This document shows, piece by piece, positions 17,823-27,386 of a stretch of 64,000 nt of DNA (positions are counted from its first letter, which is position 1; every line of letters begins with the position of its first letter). Location: positions 1 through 64,000 of the forward strand of contig JAVVSD010000002.1 of NCBI GenBank assembly GCA_036654375.1, in the 5' to 3' direction. A program made the translations under genes and the position numbers. The notes beneath the pieces were generated by a model. That model searched no databases. It saw only the letters and a program-made list of their open reading frames with translations, and was not told the origin of the DNA. Source of the DNA: RZYX01 sp036654375. Its GTDB lineage: Bacteria > Bacillota > Clostridia > Oscillospirales > Acutalibacteraceae.

Positions 17823-18707
17823 TTGTCAGCAGATTTTAATAAAACTCTTGAAAAAGATGTTGAAATAATAGAAAATGCACTTAAAAAGTACATTGAAAAT
17901 TCGGATATTGACTATAAGAATGTATGCGATGCGATGAAATATAGTGTTGAAAATGGCGGAAAGCGTTTGCGTCCTGTTCTTACTCTTGAATTTTGCAAGG
18001 CGTGTAATGGAGATGTTTCAGTTGCTTTGCCTTTCGCGTGTGCAATTGAAATGGTACACACTTACTCACTTATACATGATGATTTACCTTGTATGGATAA
18101 TGATGACATGAGAAGGGGAAGACCATCTTGCCACATTAGATTTGGCGAAGAATATGCACTTCTTGCAGGCGATGCATTACTTACATTGGCGTTTGAAACT
18201 GCATCAAGCGGGTCAGCAGATGCGAATATTAAGATAAAAGCGGTAAATGAGCTTGCAAAAAGGTCTGGCATTAATGGAATGATTGGTGGCCAGGTTATGG
18301 ATATTTTAAATGAAAATAAAGTGATTTCACTTGAAACTGTTAAAAAGACAGAGCTTTTGAAGACAAGTGCATTGATAGAATGTGCTACTGTTATGGGATG
18401 TATAGCTGCAAATGCGTCAGATGAAAAAATTAATGCAGCAAGAGCCTATGCCCAAAATATTGGTATTGCATTTCAAATTATGGATGATATACTTGATGTT
18501 ACTGGTGACAGTGAAAAGCTTGGTAAGCCTGTTGGTAGGGATGCTGAAAATCAAAAATCAACTTTTGTATCACTTTTAGGCTTAGATGTTTCAAAAGAAC
18601 TTGTTGCAAAATTTACAAAAGATGCAAAAGATTGCTTAAAGATTTTTGAGGAGGAGTCAACTATTTTAGCCCAGTTTGCTGACAGTTTATGTGATAGAGA
18701 TAGGTGA
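17823..18707 (+). CDS. ispA: Polyprenyl synthetase (geranylgeranyl/farnesyl diphosphate synthase)
   Basis: Condenses isopentenyl diphosphate with allylic diphosphates in the cytosol. The 294-residue protein carries both aspartate-rich motifs: DDLPCMDND (about 82-90, with the two-residue insertion of bacterial short-chain enzymes) and DDILD (about 221-225), plus GGKRLRPVL at about 43-51. Start is TTG 17823 after a GAGGAGG in the end of xseB. Lies directly before dxs, so it joins precursor supply with chain elongation. Confidence 0.95.
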   Translation: MSADFNKTLEKDVEIIENALKKYIENSDIDYKNVCDAMKYSVENGGKRLRPVLTLEFCKACNGDVSVALPFACAIEMVHTYSLIHDDLPCMDNDDMRRGRPSCHIRFGEEYALLAGDALLTLAFETASSGSADANIKIKAVNELAKRSGINGMIGGQVMDILNENKVISLETVKKTELLKTSALIECATVMGCIAANASDEKINAARAYAQNIGIAFQIMDDILDVTGDSEKLGKPVGRDAENQKSTFVSLLGLDVSKELVAKFTKDAKDCLKIFEEESTILAQFADSLCDRDR

Positions 18708-18730
18708 AATATTAAAAAGGAGTAATTTTA

Positions 18731-20584
18731 ATGAACATTTTGTGCGACAAAATAAATTCTCCAGCGGATATAAAAGAATTAGATAATAATGAGCTAAACC
18801 TTTTGGCGGAAGAATTAAGGGAAAAATTAATTAATACAGTTTCTAAAACCGGTGGTCATCTCGCGTCAAATTTAGGCGTAGTTGAGCTTACTATCGCAAT
18901 TCACAAAGTTTTTGATTCTCCAAAGGACCAGATAGTGTGGGATGTTGGGCATCAAGTATATACCCACAAGCTTTTAACAGGGAGATTCGATAGCTTTGAT
19001 ACGCTCAGAACAAAGGGCGGTATTTCTGGATTCCCTCGTCCAAGCGAAAGTGAACATGACATTTTCTATTGTGGCCATAGCAGTGCGTCAATTTCGGCTG
19101 CACTTGGGCTTGCAACCGCAAAGAAAATTCAAAATGACCCAAGTTATTCTATTGCTGTTATAGGTGATGGATCATTTACGGGTGGTTTGGCTTTTGAAGG
19201 GCTTAACAATGCTGGAAGAAGCAACACAAAGCTTATCGTCATATTAAATGACAATGAGATGTCTATTTCCAAAAATGTTGGTTCAATCGCAAGATACCTT
19301 GCAGCAATCAGAACAAAACCTGAATACTATACACTTATGGCTGATATTGAAAAGAAAATTATTCAGATTCCCAAAAACGGAGAAAAAATCTATAAGGTTG
19401 CAAATACGGCAAAAACAGCAATAAAAAACATCTTGTATCAAAGCACATTCTTTGAAGATATGGGATTTAAATATCTCGGGCCTATTAATGGTCATAATAT
19501 TGAAGCTCTGTGTGAAGCTCTTGAAGGAGCAAAAGCACTTGAATGTCCTGTACTTTTGCATATTAATACTGTAAAAGGTAAGGGTTATGATCACGCTGAG
19601 CAGTATCCAACACAGTTTCACGGGATTTCAAAGTTTGATGTACTCACAGGTGAGCCTAAATCATCTTCTGGTAACTTTTCGGTTGCTTTTGGAGAATGTA
19701 TCTGCGATTTAGCTTTAAAAGATAAGCGAATTTGTGGTATAACCGCTGCAATGTCTGTTGGCACAGAGCTTGAAGAGTTTTCAAAAGTATTTCCAACCCG
19801 CTTTTTTGATGTTGGCCTTGCGGAGGAACACGCTGTTACTTTCTCTGGTGGATTAGCCAAAGATGGAATGATACCCGTCTTTGCAGTTTATTCAACATTT
19901 CTTCAGCGTTGCTATGATCAGCTTGTCCATGATGCTGCACTTCAAAGGCAAAAAATTATTTTAGCGGTGGACAGAGCAGGCTTTGTCGGAGAAGACGGAG
20001 AAACACATCAGGGAATTCTTGATGTAGCTTTTTTAAATACAATTCCAAATATTACAGTATACTCTCCGTCATCGTATAAAGAACTTAAATCTAATTTTTA
20101 TACAGCTCTTTATGAAGATGAAGGCGTTGTTGCTGTTAGATATCCTCGTGGCGGCGAAAGTGAATTGCCGAGAGATTATAAGCAAACGAAAGAACCATAT
20201 ACAATTTATGGTGACCATAAAGCAAAAATAGTTTTAGTAACTTATGGAAAGCTATTTGGACATGCTTGTGAAGCCATAAAAGAACTGAAGCAAAACAAAA
20301 TTAATGTAAAAATATTAAAGTTAAACAGAATTAAGCCAATTGATGATAAAGCTATAGATTCCATTCTTAACTGTCAGTCTGTTTTCTTCTTTGAAGAAGG
20401 TGTACGAAGTGGCGGTGTTGGAGAAGCCTTTGCATTAAAGTTGCTTGAAAATGGCTATAAAGGTCAATATAAATTACAGGCAATTAATGATTGTTTTGTT
20501 GCTCATGCAAGTATTCCACAGTTAATGGAAGAGTATGGACTTGACGCTAAAAGTATGGTAAATATTATTACAGGGAGCGTTTGA
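18731..20584 (+). CDS. dxs: 1-deoxy-D-xylulose-5-phosphate synthase
   Basis: First enzyme of the MEP isoprenoid pathway; thiamine-diphosphate dependent, condenses pyruvate and glyceraldehyde 3-phosphate. 617 residues, full length. The thiamine-binding motif GDGSFTGGLAFEGLNNA is at about 139-155; the catalytic segment DVGLAEEHAVTFSGGLA at about 360-376; C-terminal transketolase-like domain with FFFEEGVRSGGVGEA. AAAGGAG precedes ATG 18731. Later MEP steps in the window: only ispH (43638). Confidence 0.97.
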   Translation: MNILCDKINSPADIKELDNNELNLLAEELREKLINTVSKTGGHLASNLGVVELTIAIHKVFDSPKDQIVWDVGHQVYTHKLLTGRFDSFDTLRTKGGISGFPRPSESEHDIFYCGHSSASISAALGLATAKKIQNDPSYSIAVIGDGSFTGGLAFEGLNNAGRSNTKLIVILNDNEMSISKNVGSIARYLAAIRTKPEYYTLMADIEKKIIQIPKNGEKIYKVANTAKTAIKNILYQSTFFEDMGFKYLGPINGHNIEALCEALEGAKALECPVLLHINTVKGKGYDHAEQYPTQFHGISKFDVLTGEPKSSSGNFSVAFGECICDLALKDKRICGITAAMSVGTELEEFSKVFPTRFFDVGLAEEHAVTFSGGLAKDGMIPVFAVYSTFLQRCYDQLVHDAALQRQKIILAVDRAGFVGEDGETHQGILDVAFLNTIPNITVYSPSSYKELKSNFYTALYEDEGVVAVRYPRGGESELPRDYKQTKEPYTIYGDHKAKIVLVTYGKLFGHACEAIKELKQNKINVKILKLNRIKPIDDKAIDSILNCQSVFFFEEGVRSGGVGEAFALKLLENGYKGQYKLQAINDCFVAHASIPQLMEEYGLDAKSMVNIITGSV

Positions 20585-20585
20585 C

Positions 20586-21401
20586 TTGGCTGAAAAGAAG
20601 AGGCTTGATTTGGCTGTTTATGAATTAGGATTTTGTGAAAGCCGAGAAAAAGCAAAGGCTCTTATTATGGCTGGACAAGTATATATTAACGGTCAAAAAG
20701 AACTAAAATCAGGCACAATGATTAAAGATGGTGACCAGATTGAATTTCGTGGAGAAAAAATGCCGTTTGTCAGTCGTGGAGGATACAAACTTAAAAAGGC
20801 AATTGAGAGTTTTGATATAAAGCTTGAAAAATGCGTTTGTATGGATATTGGTGCTTCCACAGGCGGGTTTACAGACTGTATGCTTCAAAATGATGCCAAC
20901 AAAGTATATGCCATAGATGTTGGATATGGACAACTCGCATGGAAACTCAGGACAGATGAAAGAGTTGTTAATTTAGAACGCACCAATTTTCGTTATGTTA
21001 CGGAAGAACAAATTCCAACGCTTGTTGACTTTGCGAGTGTTGATGTTTCATTCATATCACTTAAAATAATACTTCCTGTACTTAACCAGCGTTTAAAAGA
21101 TGGCGGACACGCTGTTTGTCTTATAAAGCCACAATTTGAAGCTGGTCGTGACAAAGTTGGAAAAAAGGGAGTTGTTCGTGAACTTTCAACCCATACAGAA
21201 GTAGTTCAAACAATAACTGATTTTGCAATAACTTGTGGATTCAGCGTACTTGGTCTTGACTTTTCACCCATCAAAGGTCCAGAAGGAAACATTGAATATT
21301 TGATGTTTATTGAGAAAAGTAAAAGCCCTGAATTTAAATCAGATATAAACATTATTCAGCTTACACAGCTTTCGCATAATATTTTAAATGATGGTGAATA
21401 A
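20586..21401 (+). CDS. tlyA: TlyA-family 2'-O-methyltransferase (S4/FtsJ domains)
   Basis: A 271-residue protein: S4 RNA-binding domain (about residues 4-60) then an FtsJ-like Rossmann methyltransferase. The SAM-binding motif DIGASTGGFTDCML is at about 87-100, and the catalytic-core segment LIKPQFEAGRDKVGKKGVVR at about 179-198. The family methylates rRNA in actinobacteria; in Clostridia the target is unproven, and the old 'hemolysin' label is doubtful. Start is TTG 20586, 1 nt after dxs. Confidence 0.9.
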   Translation: MAEKKRLDLAVYELGFCESREKAKALIMAGQVYINGQKELKSGTMIKDGDQIEFRGEKMPFVSRGGYKLKKAIESFDIKLEKCVCMDIGASTGGFTDCMLQNDANKVYAIDVGYGQLAWKLRTDERVVNLERTNFRYVTEEQIPTLVDFASVDVSFISLKIILPVLNQRLKDGGHAVCLIKPQFEAGRDKVGKKGVVRELSTHTEVVQTITDFAITCGFSVLGLDFSPIKGPEGNIEYLMFIEKSKSPEFKSDINIIQLTQLSHNILNDGE

Positions 21402-21403
21402 TT

Positions 21404-22264
21404 ATGAAAATAGCTTTGCTCCCAAACTTTACAAGAGAAAAGTCTTATGAAATAACAACAAATATCTGCAAACAGCTCGACGAGCTTGATGCAGAATATT
21501 GTCTTTTGAAATATGAAAAGAAATATTTTAAAAATGAAAAGGCAAAATACATGGCTATCGATGAACTGCTTATTTGGTGTGATGTTGTAATTGCAGTTGG
21601 CGGAGATGGCTCATTTCTTAATGCCGCAAAAAAGGCAGTAAAATATAATAAACCAATTCTTTGCGTCAACGCTGGAAGGCTTGCTTTTATGGCTGGTCTT
21701 GAAGGAAATGAGCTTAAACTCTTAAAAAAGCTTACAGATGGCGACTATAAGATGGATAAGCGTCTTATGCTTGATGTTAAACTTTTAAGAGATGGAAAAG
21801 TTATTGCAGAGGATTTTTGCATAAATGATGTTGTTTTAGCAAGAGGTGCAAAGCTTAAAATGACTGATATAATTGTTGAATGCGATGACAAGTTGATTAA
21901 CACATATAGGGGAGATGGCATTATTGTTGCAACTCCGACGGGTTCAACAGCTTATTCGCTTTCTTCCGGAGGACCTGTTGTTAATCCAACAACAGAAAGT
22001 ATCATACTTACACCAATTTGCACACAGTCGCTTTTTGCAAGGTCAATAATTTTTAGCCATAAAAACAATCTATCTATATATCCTGATGAGAGTTCAATGA
22101 ACAGTGATTTATATCTCTCGTTTGACGGTGAGGAAACAATTAATGTTCGCATGGGAGATAAAATAACCATCAAGAAGGCTGACAGATTTGCAGAATTTAT
22201 AAGAATTAAGTCAGACGAATTTTTTGATGTTTTGAACATTAAGCTTGCTGATAGGAGAGTATAA
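21404..22264 (+). CDS. nadK: NAD kinase
   Basis: Phosphorylates NAD to NADP. 286 residues. Diagnostic motifs: GGDGSFLNAAKKA (about 66-78) and GDGIIVATPTGSTAYSLSSG (about 169-188). Two nucleotides separate it from tlyA; argR begins right after. The tlyA-nadK-argR-recN order is common in Firmicutes. Confidence 0.96.
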   Translation: MKIALLPNFTREKSYEITTNICKQLDELDAEYCLLKYEKKYFKNEKAKYMAIDELLIWCDVVIAVGGDGSFLNAAKKAVKYNKPILCVNAGRLAFMAGLEGNELKLLKKLTDGDYKMDKRLMLDVKLLRDGKVIAEDFCINDVVLARGAKLKMTDIIVECDDKLINTYRGDGIIVATPTGSTAYSLSSGGPVVNPTTESIILTPICTQSLFARSIIFSHKNNLSIYPDESSMNSDLYLSFDGEETINVRMGDKITIKKADRFAEFIRIKSDEFFDVLNIKLADRRV

Positions 22265-22265
22265 A

Positions 22266-22724
22266 ATGAATATAAGAAAAAGAAGACAAAATCTTATAAT
22301 TGAATTAATTAATAAAGATGTTATATCAACACAGGAAGAACTATTAAAAAAGCTTAAAGAAAATGATTATGATGTAACTCAAGCAACGGTATCAAGAGAT
22401 ATTAAAGAACTTAAACTTATAAAAAAGGTCGGCCAGAATGGCAGGTCAAGATATGCGATTAATCAAAGCGAAACAGACGACTTCCTTTCAAAGTATTTTT
22501 CAATACTTTCGGGTTCTGTACTCTCGGTTGACTATGCGGTTAACACAAGCGTAATAAAGTGTTATGCAGGCATGGCTAACGCTGCCTGTGCCGCAATTGA
22601 CTCAATGGACTGGGAGGGCGTTGTTGGAACCCTTGCAGGTGATGATACGATTTTTGTCATATGCCGTAATGAAGATGCAGCAAAACAGTTGAAAGAATCG
22701 ATAGAAAAGATGATAAATATTTGA
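22266..22724 (+). CDS. argR: Arginine repressor/AhrC family regulator
   Basis: A 152-residue ArgR: N-terminal winged helix (about 1-70; QEELLKKLKENDYDVTQATVSRDIKEL) and a C-terminal hexamerisation/arginine-binding domain with GTLAGDDTIFVICR. It represses arginine synthesis genes when arginine is bound; no arg genes are in the window. ATG 22266 follows TAGGAGAG by 6 nt; longer frames from 22245 run into nadK. Confidence 0.94.
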   Translation: MNIRKRRQNLIIELINKDVISTQEELLKKLKENDYDVTQATVSRDIKELKLIKKVGQNGRSRYAINQSETDDFLSKYFSILSGSVLSVDYAVNTSVIKCYAGMANAACAAIDSMDWEGVVGTLAGDDTIFVICRNEDAAKQLKESIEKMINI

Positions 22725-22757
22725 TTTATATCTAATAATCGAGAGGAGGCTTATCCA

Positions 22758-24443
22758 GTGCTTGCAAATCTTAAGATTGAAAACATTGCCATTATTGAAA
22801 GTGCGTCGATAGATTTTATCAACGGATTAAATGTTATGAGTGGTGAAACAGGTGCAGGAAAGTCAATAATTCTCGATTCTCTTGGGGCTGTTTTGGGTGA
22901 GCGGACTTCAAAAGAGCTTGTAAGAACAGGTGAGATGAATGCAAAAGTTTCTGCTCTTTTTGTTGATGTTTCTCAAAATGTGCAGCAAGTACTAACTGAG
23001 CTGGACATTGAAACAGAGGAAGATAACAGCCTTTTAATTCAGCGTTCAATTAATTTAGATGGTAAAAATATTTGCAAAGTAAATGGGAATCCTGTAACAG
23101 TTTCTATGCTTAAATTAATCGGCAAGCAACTAATTAACATTCATGGCCAGCACGACAGCCAAGACCTTTTAAATTCAGAGCGTCATTTCACATTTGTTGA
23201 TGCACTTTCAGATAATGCAAGCCAACTGCTTGAATATCGAGAAGCATTTGGCAAAATGAAAGAATTAAGCTCTCGCCTAAATAGCCTTTTTACAAATGAA
23301 GAGGAAAAAGCAAGAAGAATCGATATACTTAAATTTCAAATTAATGAGCTTCAACAAGCAGATATAAAGGTTGGAGAAAAAGAAGAACTTCTTTCTCAAA
23401 AAGAGGTTTATCAAAACTCTGAAAAGATACTGACTTGTCTACATACTGCTTATGATATCCTCAATGGCTCTCAGGACACTAATGGCGCGACTTCAATGGT
23501 TTCATATGTTGCGGATAATCTTGAAAAGGTTTCATCATATGTCCCAAAGCTTAGCGAAATTTCAAGTGCTATTAAAGATATTTCATATAATCTTGAAGAG
23601 TACACAACTGATATAAGAGAAATGTTTTTCAGCTTTGAATATAACCAGTCAGATATTGAACAAATTGAAGAAAGACTGGATGTTTTATATAAACTTTCAA
23701 TTAAATATGGAAGTTCAGAGGAAGAAATGCTTTCATATTTGAATAACTCCTTAGAAGAGCTTGAAAATATTATTTTTAGTGAAGAACGCATTGAAAAGTT
23801 AAAATTAGAGCTTAAAAATGCACAGGCACAGGCAGCAGAACTTGCAGAAAGGCTTTCACAGTCAAGGCGTAGTGCTGCTGATTTTTTTGAAACTCAAGTT
23901 AAAAAGGAATTATCATTTTTAGATATGCCATCAATAGAGTTTGTTGTTAAGCAAGAAAGAACAGAGCTTAATGAGAACGGTATTGATGATATTGAATTAT
24001 TGATTTCTGCAAATATCGGCGAGCCAGCAAAGCCACTTGCAAAGATTGCATCTGGCGGTGAGCTTTCAAGGATAATGCTTGCAATAAAAAATGTTTTGTC
24101 TGAAAAAGATAATATAGAAACATTGATTTTTGATGAAATTGATACAGGTGTTAGCGGAAGAGCAGCACAAAAAATTGCTCTGAAGTTATCTCAAGTTTCA
24201 AAGGGAAGGCAGGTAATCTGTGTAACACACAGTGCACAGATAGCAGCATACGCTGAAAATCATCTGCTAATTGAAAAAGAAGTTGAAAATAATAAAACAT
24301 ATACAAAAGTTAAATCGCTTGACATTGATGGCAGAAAATTAGAGCTTGCACGAATTATCGGTGGACTGAAAATAACACAGCTACAGCTTGATAATGCGGA
24401 AGAAATGCTTAAGTCATCAAATATCATACAGGAGGACAAATAA
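22758..24443 (+). CDS. recN: DNA repair protein RecN
   Basis: SMC-like ATPase for double-strand break repair, 561 residues. Walker A GETGAGKSI at about 30-38, central coiled coils (about 150-370), signature SGGELSRIMLAI, Walker B TLIFDEIDTGVSG, and CVTHSAQIAAYA. Start is GTG 22758 after GAGGAGG. Followed at 2 nt by tyrS. Confidence 0.96.
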   Translation: MLANLKIENIAIIESASIDFINGLNVMSGETGAGKSIILDSLGAVLGERTSKELVRTGEMNAKVSALFVDVSQNVQQVLTELDIETEEDNSLLIQRSINLDGKNICKVNGNPVTVSMLKLIGKQLINIHGQHDSQDLLNSERHFTFVDALSDNASQLLEYREAFGKMKELSSRLNSLFTNEEEKARRIDILKFQINELQQADIKVGEKEELLSQKEVYQNSEKILTCLHTAYDILNGSQDTNGATSMVSYVADNLEKVSSYVPKLSEISSAIKDISYNLEEYTTDIREMFFSFEYNQSDIEQIEERLDVLYKLSIKYGSSEEEMLSYLNNSLEELENIIFSEERIEKLKLELKNAQAQAAELAERLSQSRRSAADFFETQVKKELSFLDMPSIEFVVKQERTELNENGIDDIELLISANIGEPAKPLAKIASGGELSRIMLAIKNVLSEKDNIETLIFDEIDTGVSGRAAQKIALKLSQVSKGRQVICVTHSAQIAAYAENHLLIEKEVENNKTYTKVKSLDIDGRKLELARIIGGLKITQLQLDNAEEMLKSSNIIQEDK

Positions 24444-24445
24444 AG

Positions 24446-25672
24446 GTGAATGTTTTCGAAGAATTGCAGGCAAGAGGTCTTATAGCTCAAATGACTAACG
24501 AGGATAAAATTCGAGATATGCTTGTTAATGACAAAATAAAATTTTATATCGGTTTTGACCCAACGGCAGACAGTCTTCATGTTGGACATTTTGTTCAAAT
24601 AATGGTTATGGCACATATGCAAAGAGCAGGGCATACACCGATAGCTCTTTTTGGTGGCGGAACAGGAATGATAGGTGACCCATCAGGCAAGAGCGACATG
24701 AGAAAGATGCTTTCAGTTGATGAAATAGCTCATAACATTGATTGCTTTAAGCAACAGATGTCAAAGCTTATTGACTTTTCTGATGATAAAGCATTGATGG
24801 TTAATAATGCTGATTGGCTTACCAACCTAAACTATATTGAATTTTTAAGAGAAATTGGAGTCCATTTTTCTGTTAACAGAATGCTTTCTTTTGAATGTTA
24901 CAAGCAAAGACTTGAAAAGGGGCTTTCATTCTTTGAACTTAACTATATGTTAATGCAAAGCTACGATTTTCTGGTTCTTAACAGAAAATATAATTGTATG
25001 CTTGAGCTTGGTGGAGATGATCAGTGGAGCAACATCATTGGTGGTGTTGAGCTTAACCGCAGAGCAGATGCAAAAGAAACATACGGTATGACATTTAAGC
25101 TTTTGCAAACAAGCGACGGTAGAAAAATGGGAAAAACAGAAAAAGGTGCTGTTTGGCTTAATCCAGAAAAGACAACTCCTTATGAGTTTTATCAGTATTG
25201 GAGAAATGTTGATGATGCTGATGTTGTCAATTGCCTAATGATGCTCACATTTGTACCAGTTGAAGAGATTAAAGAATATGAAAAACTTGAGGGCAGTGAA
25301 CTTAATAAAGTTAAAGAAGTTCTTGCTTTTGAAGTAACAAAGCTTATACATGGTGAGGAAGAGGCTCAAAAGGCACAGTTGGCTGCAAAGGCTCTGTTCT
25401 CAAACAATGCTGATTCAGAAAATATGCCAACAACAGAAATAGATACTGCTGACTTTGAAAATGGAGAAATAGCAGTAACCTCAATTTTGCTAAAAACAGG
25501 AATATGCAAGTCGAAAGGTGAGGGCAGAAGGCTTATCGAGCAGGGTGGAATATCGGTTAATGATGAAAAAGTTACATCTGCTGTTGCAACAATAAATACA
25601 TCGGTCTTTGAAAAAGGTCATATAGTTGTTAAAAAAGGTAAGAAAATATTTTATAAAGTTAAAATTAAATAA
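24446..25672 (+). CDS. tyrS: Tyrosyl-tRNA synthetase
   Basis: Charges tRNA-Tyr. 408 residues: class I catalytic core with the HIGH-type HVGHF (about 40-44) and KMSKS-type KMGKT (about 227-231), then an S4 domain (about 343-405). Start GTG 24446 with AGGAGG upstream. No T-box leader is present, so control is by the operon. Last gene of the 14.6-25.7 kb unit. Confidence 0.97.
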   Translation: MNVFEELQARGLIAQMTNEDKIRDMLVNDKIKFYIGFDPTADSLHVGHFVQIMVMAHMQRAGHTPIALFGGGTGMIGDPSGKSDMRKMLSVDEIAHNIDCFKQQMSKLIDFSDDKALMVNNADWLTNLNYIEFLREIGVHFSVNRMLSFECYKQRLEKGLSFFELNYMLMQSYDFLVLNRKYNCMLELGGDDQWSNIIGGVELNRRADAKETYGMTFKLLQTSDGRKMGKTEKGAVWLNPEKTTPYEFYQYWRNVDDADVVNCLMMLTFVPVEEIKEYEKLEGSELNKVKEVLAFEVTKLIHGEEEAQKAQLAAKALFSNNADSENMPTTEIDTADFENGEIAVTSILLKTGICKSKGEGRRLIEQGGISVNDEKVTSAVATINTSVFEKGHIVVKKGKKIFYKVKIK

Positions 25673-25680
25673 CTAAAATA

Positions 25681-25717
25681 AAAAAACGGAGCAGGTATAA
25701 AACCTGCTCCGTTTTTT
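25681..25717. terminator. Strong bidirectional terminator (tyrS / rubrerythrin)
   Basis: Perfect 16-bp stem: A6 then CGGAGCAGGT, a 5-nt loop, and its complement ending in T6. Works for both convergent units. Confidence 0.95.
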
Positions 25718-25730
25718 GTATATGTTTTTA

Positions 25731-26273
25731 TTAGGAGAAATATCTTTCAAGAAGTCCTTTGAATGCTTTTCCATGTCTTGCTTCATCTTTACACATTTCG
25801 TGAACGGTATCATGAATGGCATCATAGTTGCGTGATTTTGCAAGCTTAGCAAGCTTGAGTTTACCTTCAGTTGCACCATACTCTGCGTCAACACGCTTTT
25901 GAAGATTAATTTTGGTATCTGCATCAACAACTTCACCAAGAAGCTCAGCAAACTTTGCCGCGTGTTCTGCCTCTTCAAATGCAATTCTCTTATAAGCTTC
26001 ACCAACTTCAGGATAACCTTCGCGGTCAGCCTGACGGCTCATAGCAAGATACATACCGACCTCTGTGCATTCACCCATAAAGTTAGCACGAAGGTCATCA
26101 AGAATGTCGTCTTCGACGCCCTGTGCAGCACCTATGCGATGCTCGTCAGCCCAAGACATTTCACCAGCCATTTCATTTAACTTTTCTTTTGCTGCCTTGC
26201 ATACGGGGCAAGAATCTGGAGCCTCTGGACCTTCGTGAACATAACCGCAAACACTACATACAAACTTTTTCAT
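25731..26273 (-). CDS. rbr: Reverse rubrerythrin (rubredoxin-first)
   Basis: Di-iron peroxidase that reduces hydrogen peroxide in anaerobes. The 180-residue protein has an N-terminal rubredoxin-like Fe site (CSVC at about 6-9, CPVC at 22-25) and a C-terminal four-helix di-iron domain with EEAEHAAKF and EARHGKAF-type ligands. This order is opposite to classical rubrerythrin and matches the 'reverse' rubrerythrins of Clostridium. GGAGG precedes ATG. The perR-like gene lies 39 nt upstream in the same direction. Confidence 0.95.
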   Translation of the reverse strand: MKKFVCSVCGYVHEGPEAPDSCPVCKAAKEKLNEMAGEMSWADEHRIGAAQGVEDDILDDLRANFMGECTEVGMYLAMSRQADREGYPEVGEAYKRIAFEEAEHAAKFAELLGEVVDADTKINLQKRVDAEYGATEGKLKLAKLAKSRNYDAIHDTVHEMCKDEARHGKAFKGLLERYFS

Positions 26274-26312
26274 AATAAAATTACCTCCATAAAATTAAAT
26301 AAATTGAATTGA

Positions 26313-26702
26313 TTACTTATTACTATGACAGTTTTCGCAGATACCAAAAAAAGTGACAGAGTGTGATTCAATTATTCCGTCATAGTGAGTATTGGCAAGG
26401 CTGTTAAGCATGTCAATTTCTGGCATTTCAATGTCGCACAATTTTTTACATTTTTTGCAAAACAAGTGATAATGTTGAGAAGTTGTTGCATCAAAATGGT
26501 CTGCAACTCCATCACAGTTAAGACGAAGAATAATGCCTTCATCGGCAAGTAGAGCTAAATTGCGGTAAATTGTTGCCAAGCTGATATTTGGAATTCTCTC
26601 TCGTAATGCAAGAAACAATTCGTCTGCTGTCGGATGGTCGCTTCTTGAGCAAAGCTCATCCAAAACTGCATCTCGTTGCCTACTGTGTCTTATTCCAGCC
26701 AT
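26313..26702 (-). CDS. perR: Fur-family repressor, PerR-like
   Basis: A 129-residue Fur-family regulator. N-terminal winged helix (HPTADELFLALRERIPNISLATIYRNL), then the metal-sensing dimer domain. The regulatory-site pattern HFDATTSQHYH followed by Asp in CDIEM looks like PerR (Asp at both positions that are usually Glu in Fur). Structural zinc pairs CKKC and CENC are present. The start at MAGIRHS is chosen as AAGGAG sits 8 nt upstream. Peroxide sensing is inferred from these residues and from the neighbouring rubrerythrin. Confidence 0.85.
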   Translation of the reverse strand: MAGIRHSRQRDAVLDELCSRSDHPTADELFLALRERIPNISLATIYRNLALLADEGIILRLNCDGVADHFDATTSQHYHLFCKKCKKLCDIEMPEIDMLNSLANTHYDGIIESHSVTFFGICENCHSNK

Positions 26703-26720
26703 TTTTTTGCTCTCCTTATT

Positions 26721-26739
26721 AATAATAGTAATCATTATC
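26721..26739 (-). promoter_or_regulatory. Fur/Per-box-like operator upstream of perR
   Basis: On the minus strand this 19-bp site reads GATAATGATTACTATTATT; 14 of 19 positions match the classic Fur box (GATAATGATAATCATTATC). It lies just downstream of the -10 of the perR promoter, as expected for autorepression. Confidence 0.6.
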
Positions 26740-26742
26740 GAT

Positions 26743-26771
26743 ATTATACAAGAAAAAATATCGAAAGTCAA
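26743..26771 (-). promoter_or_regulatory. Sigma-A promoter of perR-rbr
   Basis: Minus strand: TTGACT, 17 nt, TATAAT. The -35 lies in the short gap after the DUF1294 gene, so perR-rbr can be transcribed separately from the upstream pair. Confidence 0.75.
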
Positions 26772-26778
26772 TAGGCTT

Positions 26779-27060
26779 TTAATATTTTTTTAGCAGTATT
26801 ATTAAAATTATTGCTATTTGTAAAAAAAAGATTATTGGTAACCCAATCATAAATTTGTTGTGGTGTGTTTTATGTCTTATAATCTTCATAGTTAAAAACA
26901 TTGGCAAGGCGCCGCCAAAAACACCGACTGTGATTAGTTCTTTTTCGGGTATTCTTCTTTTTTTATGAATGGCACTCTGTTTATCGCAAATAGTTAAAAA
27001 TACCGCCATAAGTGAAATGGCGGTAAAGTATGTGATTAAAATATATTCAAAAATACTCAT
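26779..27060 (-). CDS. DUF1294 family membrane protein
   Basis: A 93-residue membrane protein of the DUF1294 family. Recognised by the order span / DKQSAIHKKRRIPEKEL / GGALPMFLTMKIIRHKTHH / span. Three hydrophobic segments: about 5-23, 46-58 and 71-89. Function unknown. Overlaps the preceding zinc-ribbon gene by 4 nt (ATGA), so they are translationally coupled. Confidence 0.8.
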   Translation of the reverse strand: MSIFEYILITYFTAISLMAVFLTICDKQSAIHKKRRIPEKELITVGVFGGALPMFLTMKIIRHKTHHNKFMIGLPIIFFLQIAIILIILLKKY

Positions 27061-27350
27061 TGCTTAATATTTAAATCCTTAATAAATGTAATTTTTGTTT
27101 CACAAATTTCAGAAATATCTTGTGTTTTGCTTTCGGCAAGCTGTACAGCTTCAGGAGCTACAGCATAAAGTGCGGAACACTTTGGGCAAAGAATAAAATA
27201 TTCAACCTTGTAGTTGTACAAAGAGAATCCTAAAGCACCAAAAGCAGATGTGCTTTTGATTATTTGCATATTTACAAGTTGATTACAGCGTTCACACAGT
27301 AGGAGCTCAGTTTTTCCATTTTCAAACACTTTATTACTGGTAATTTTCAT
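27057..27350 (-). CDS. Small zinc-ribbon-like protein, unknown function
   Basis: A 97-residue protein with two CxxC pairs: CERC at about 19-22 and CPKC at about 55-58, separated by a hydrophobic YxxEYFILCP-type strand. It looks like a small cytosolic zinc ribbon of the 'zinc-ribbon domain' group. AGGAGA precedes the ATG. Coupled to the DUF1294 gene. No functional assignment possible. Confidence 0.65.
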   Translation of the reverse strand: MKITSNKVFENGKTELLLCERCNQLVNMQIIKSTSAFGALGFSLYNYKVEYFILCPKCSALYAVAPEAVQLAESKTQDISEICETKITFIKDLNIKQ

Positions 27351-27386
27351 AAAAGTTCTCCTAACATTTGGTTTTCTATAATATAC

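Noticed and set aside
20586..21401. TlyA as a hemolysin
   Set aside because: The S4 and FtsJ-like domains point to RNA methylation; the hemolysin label is historical.
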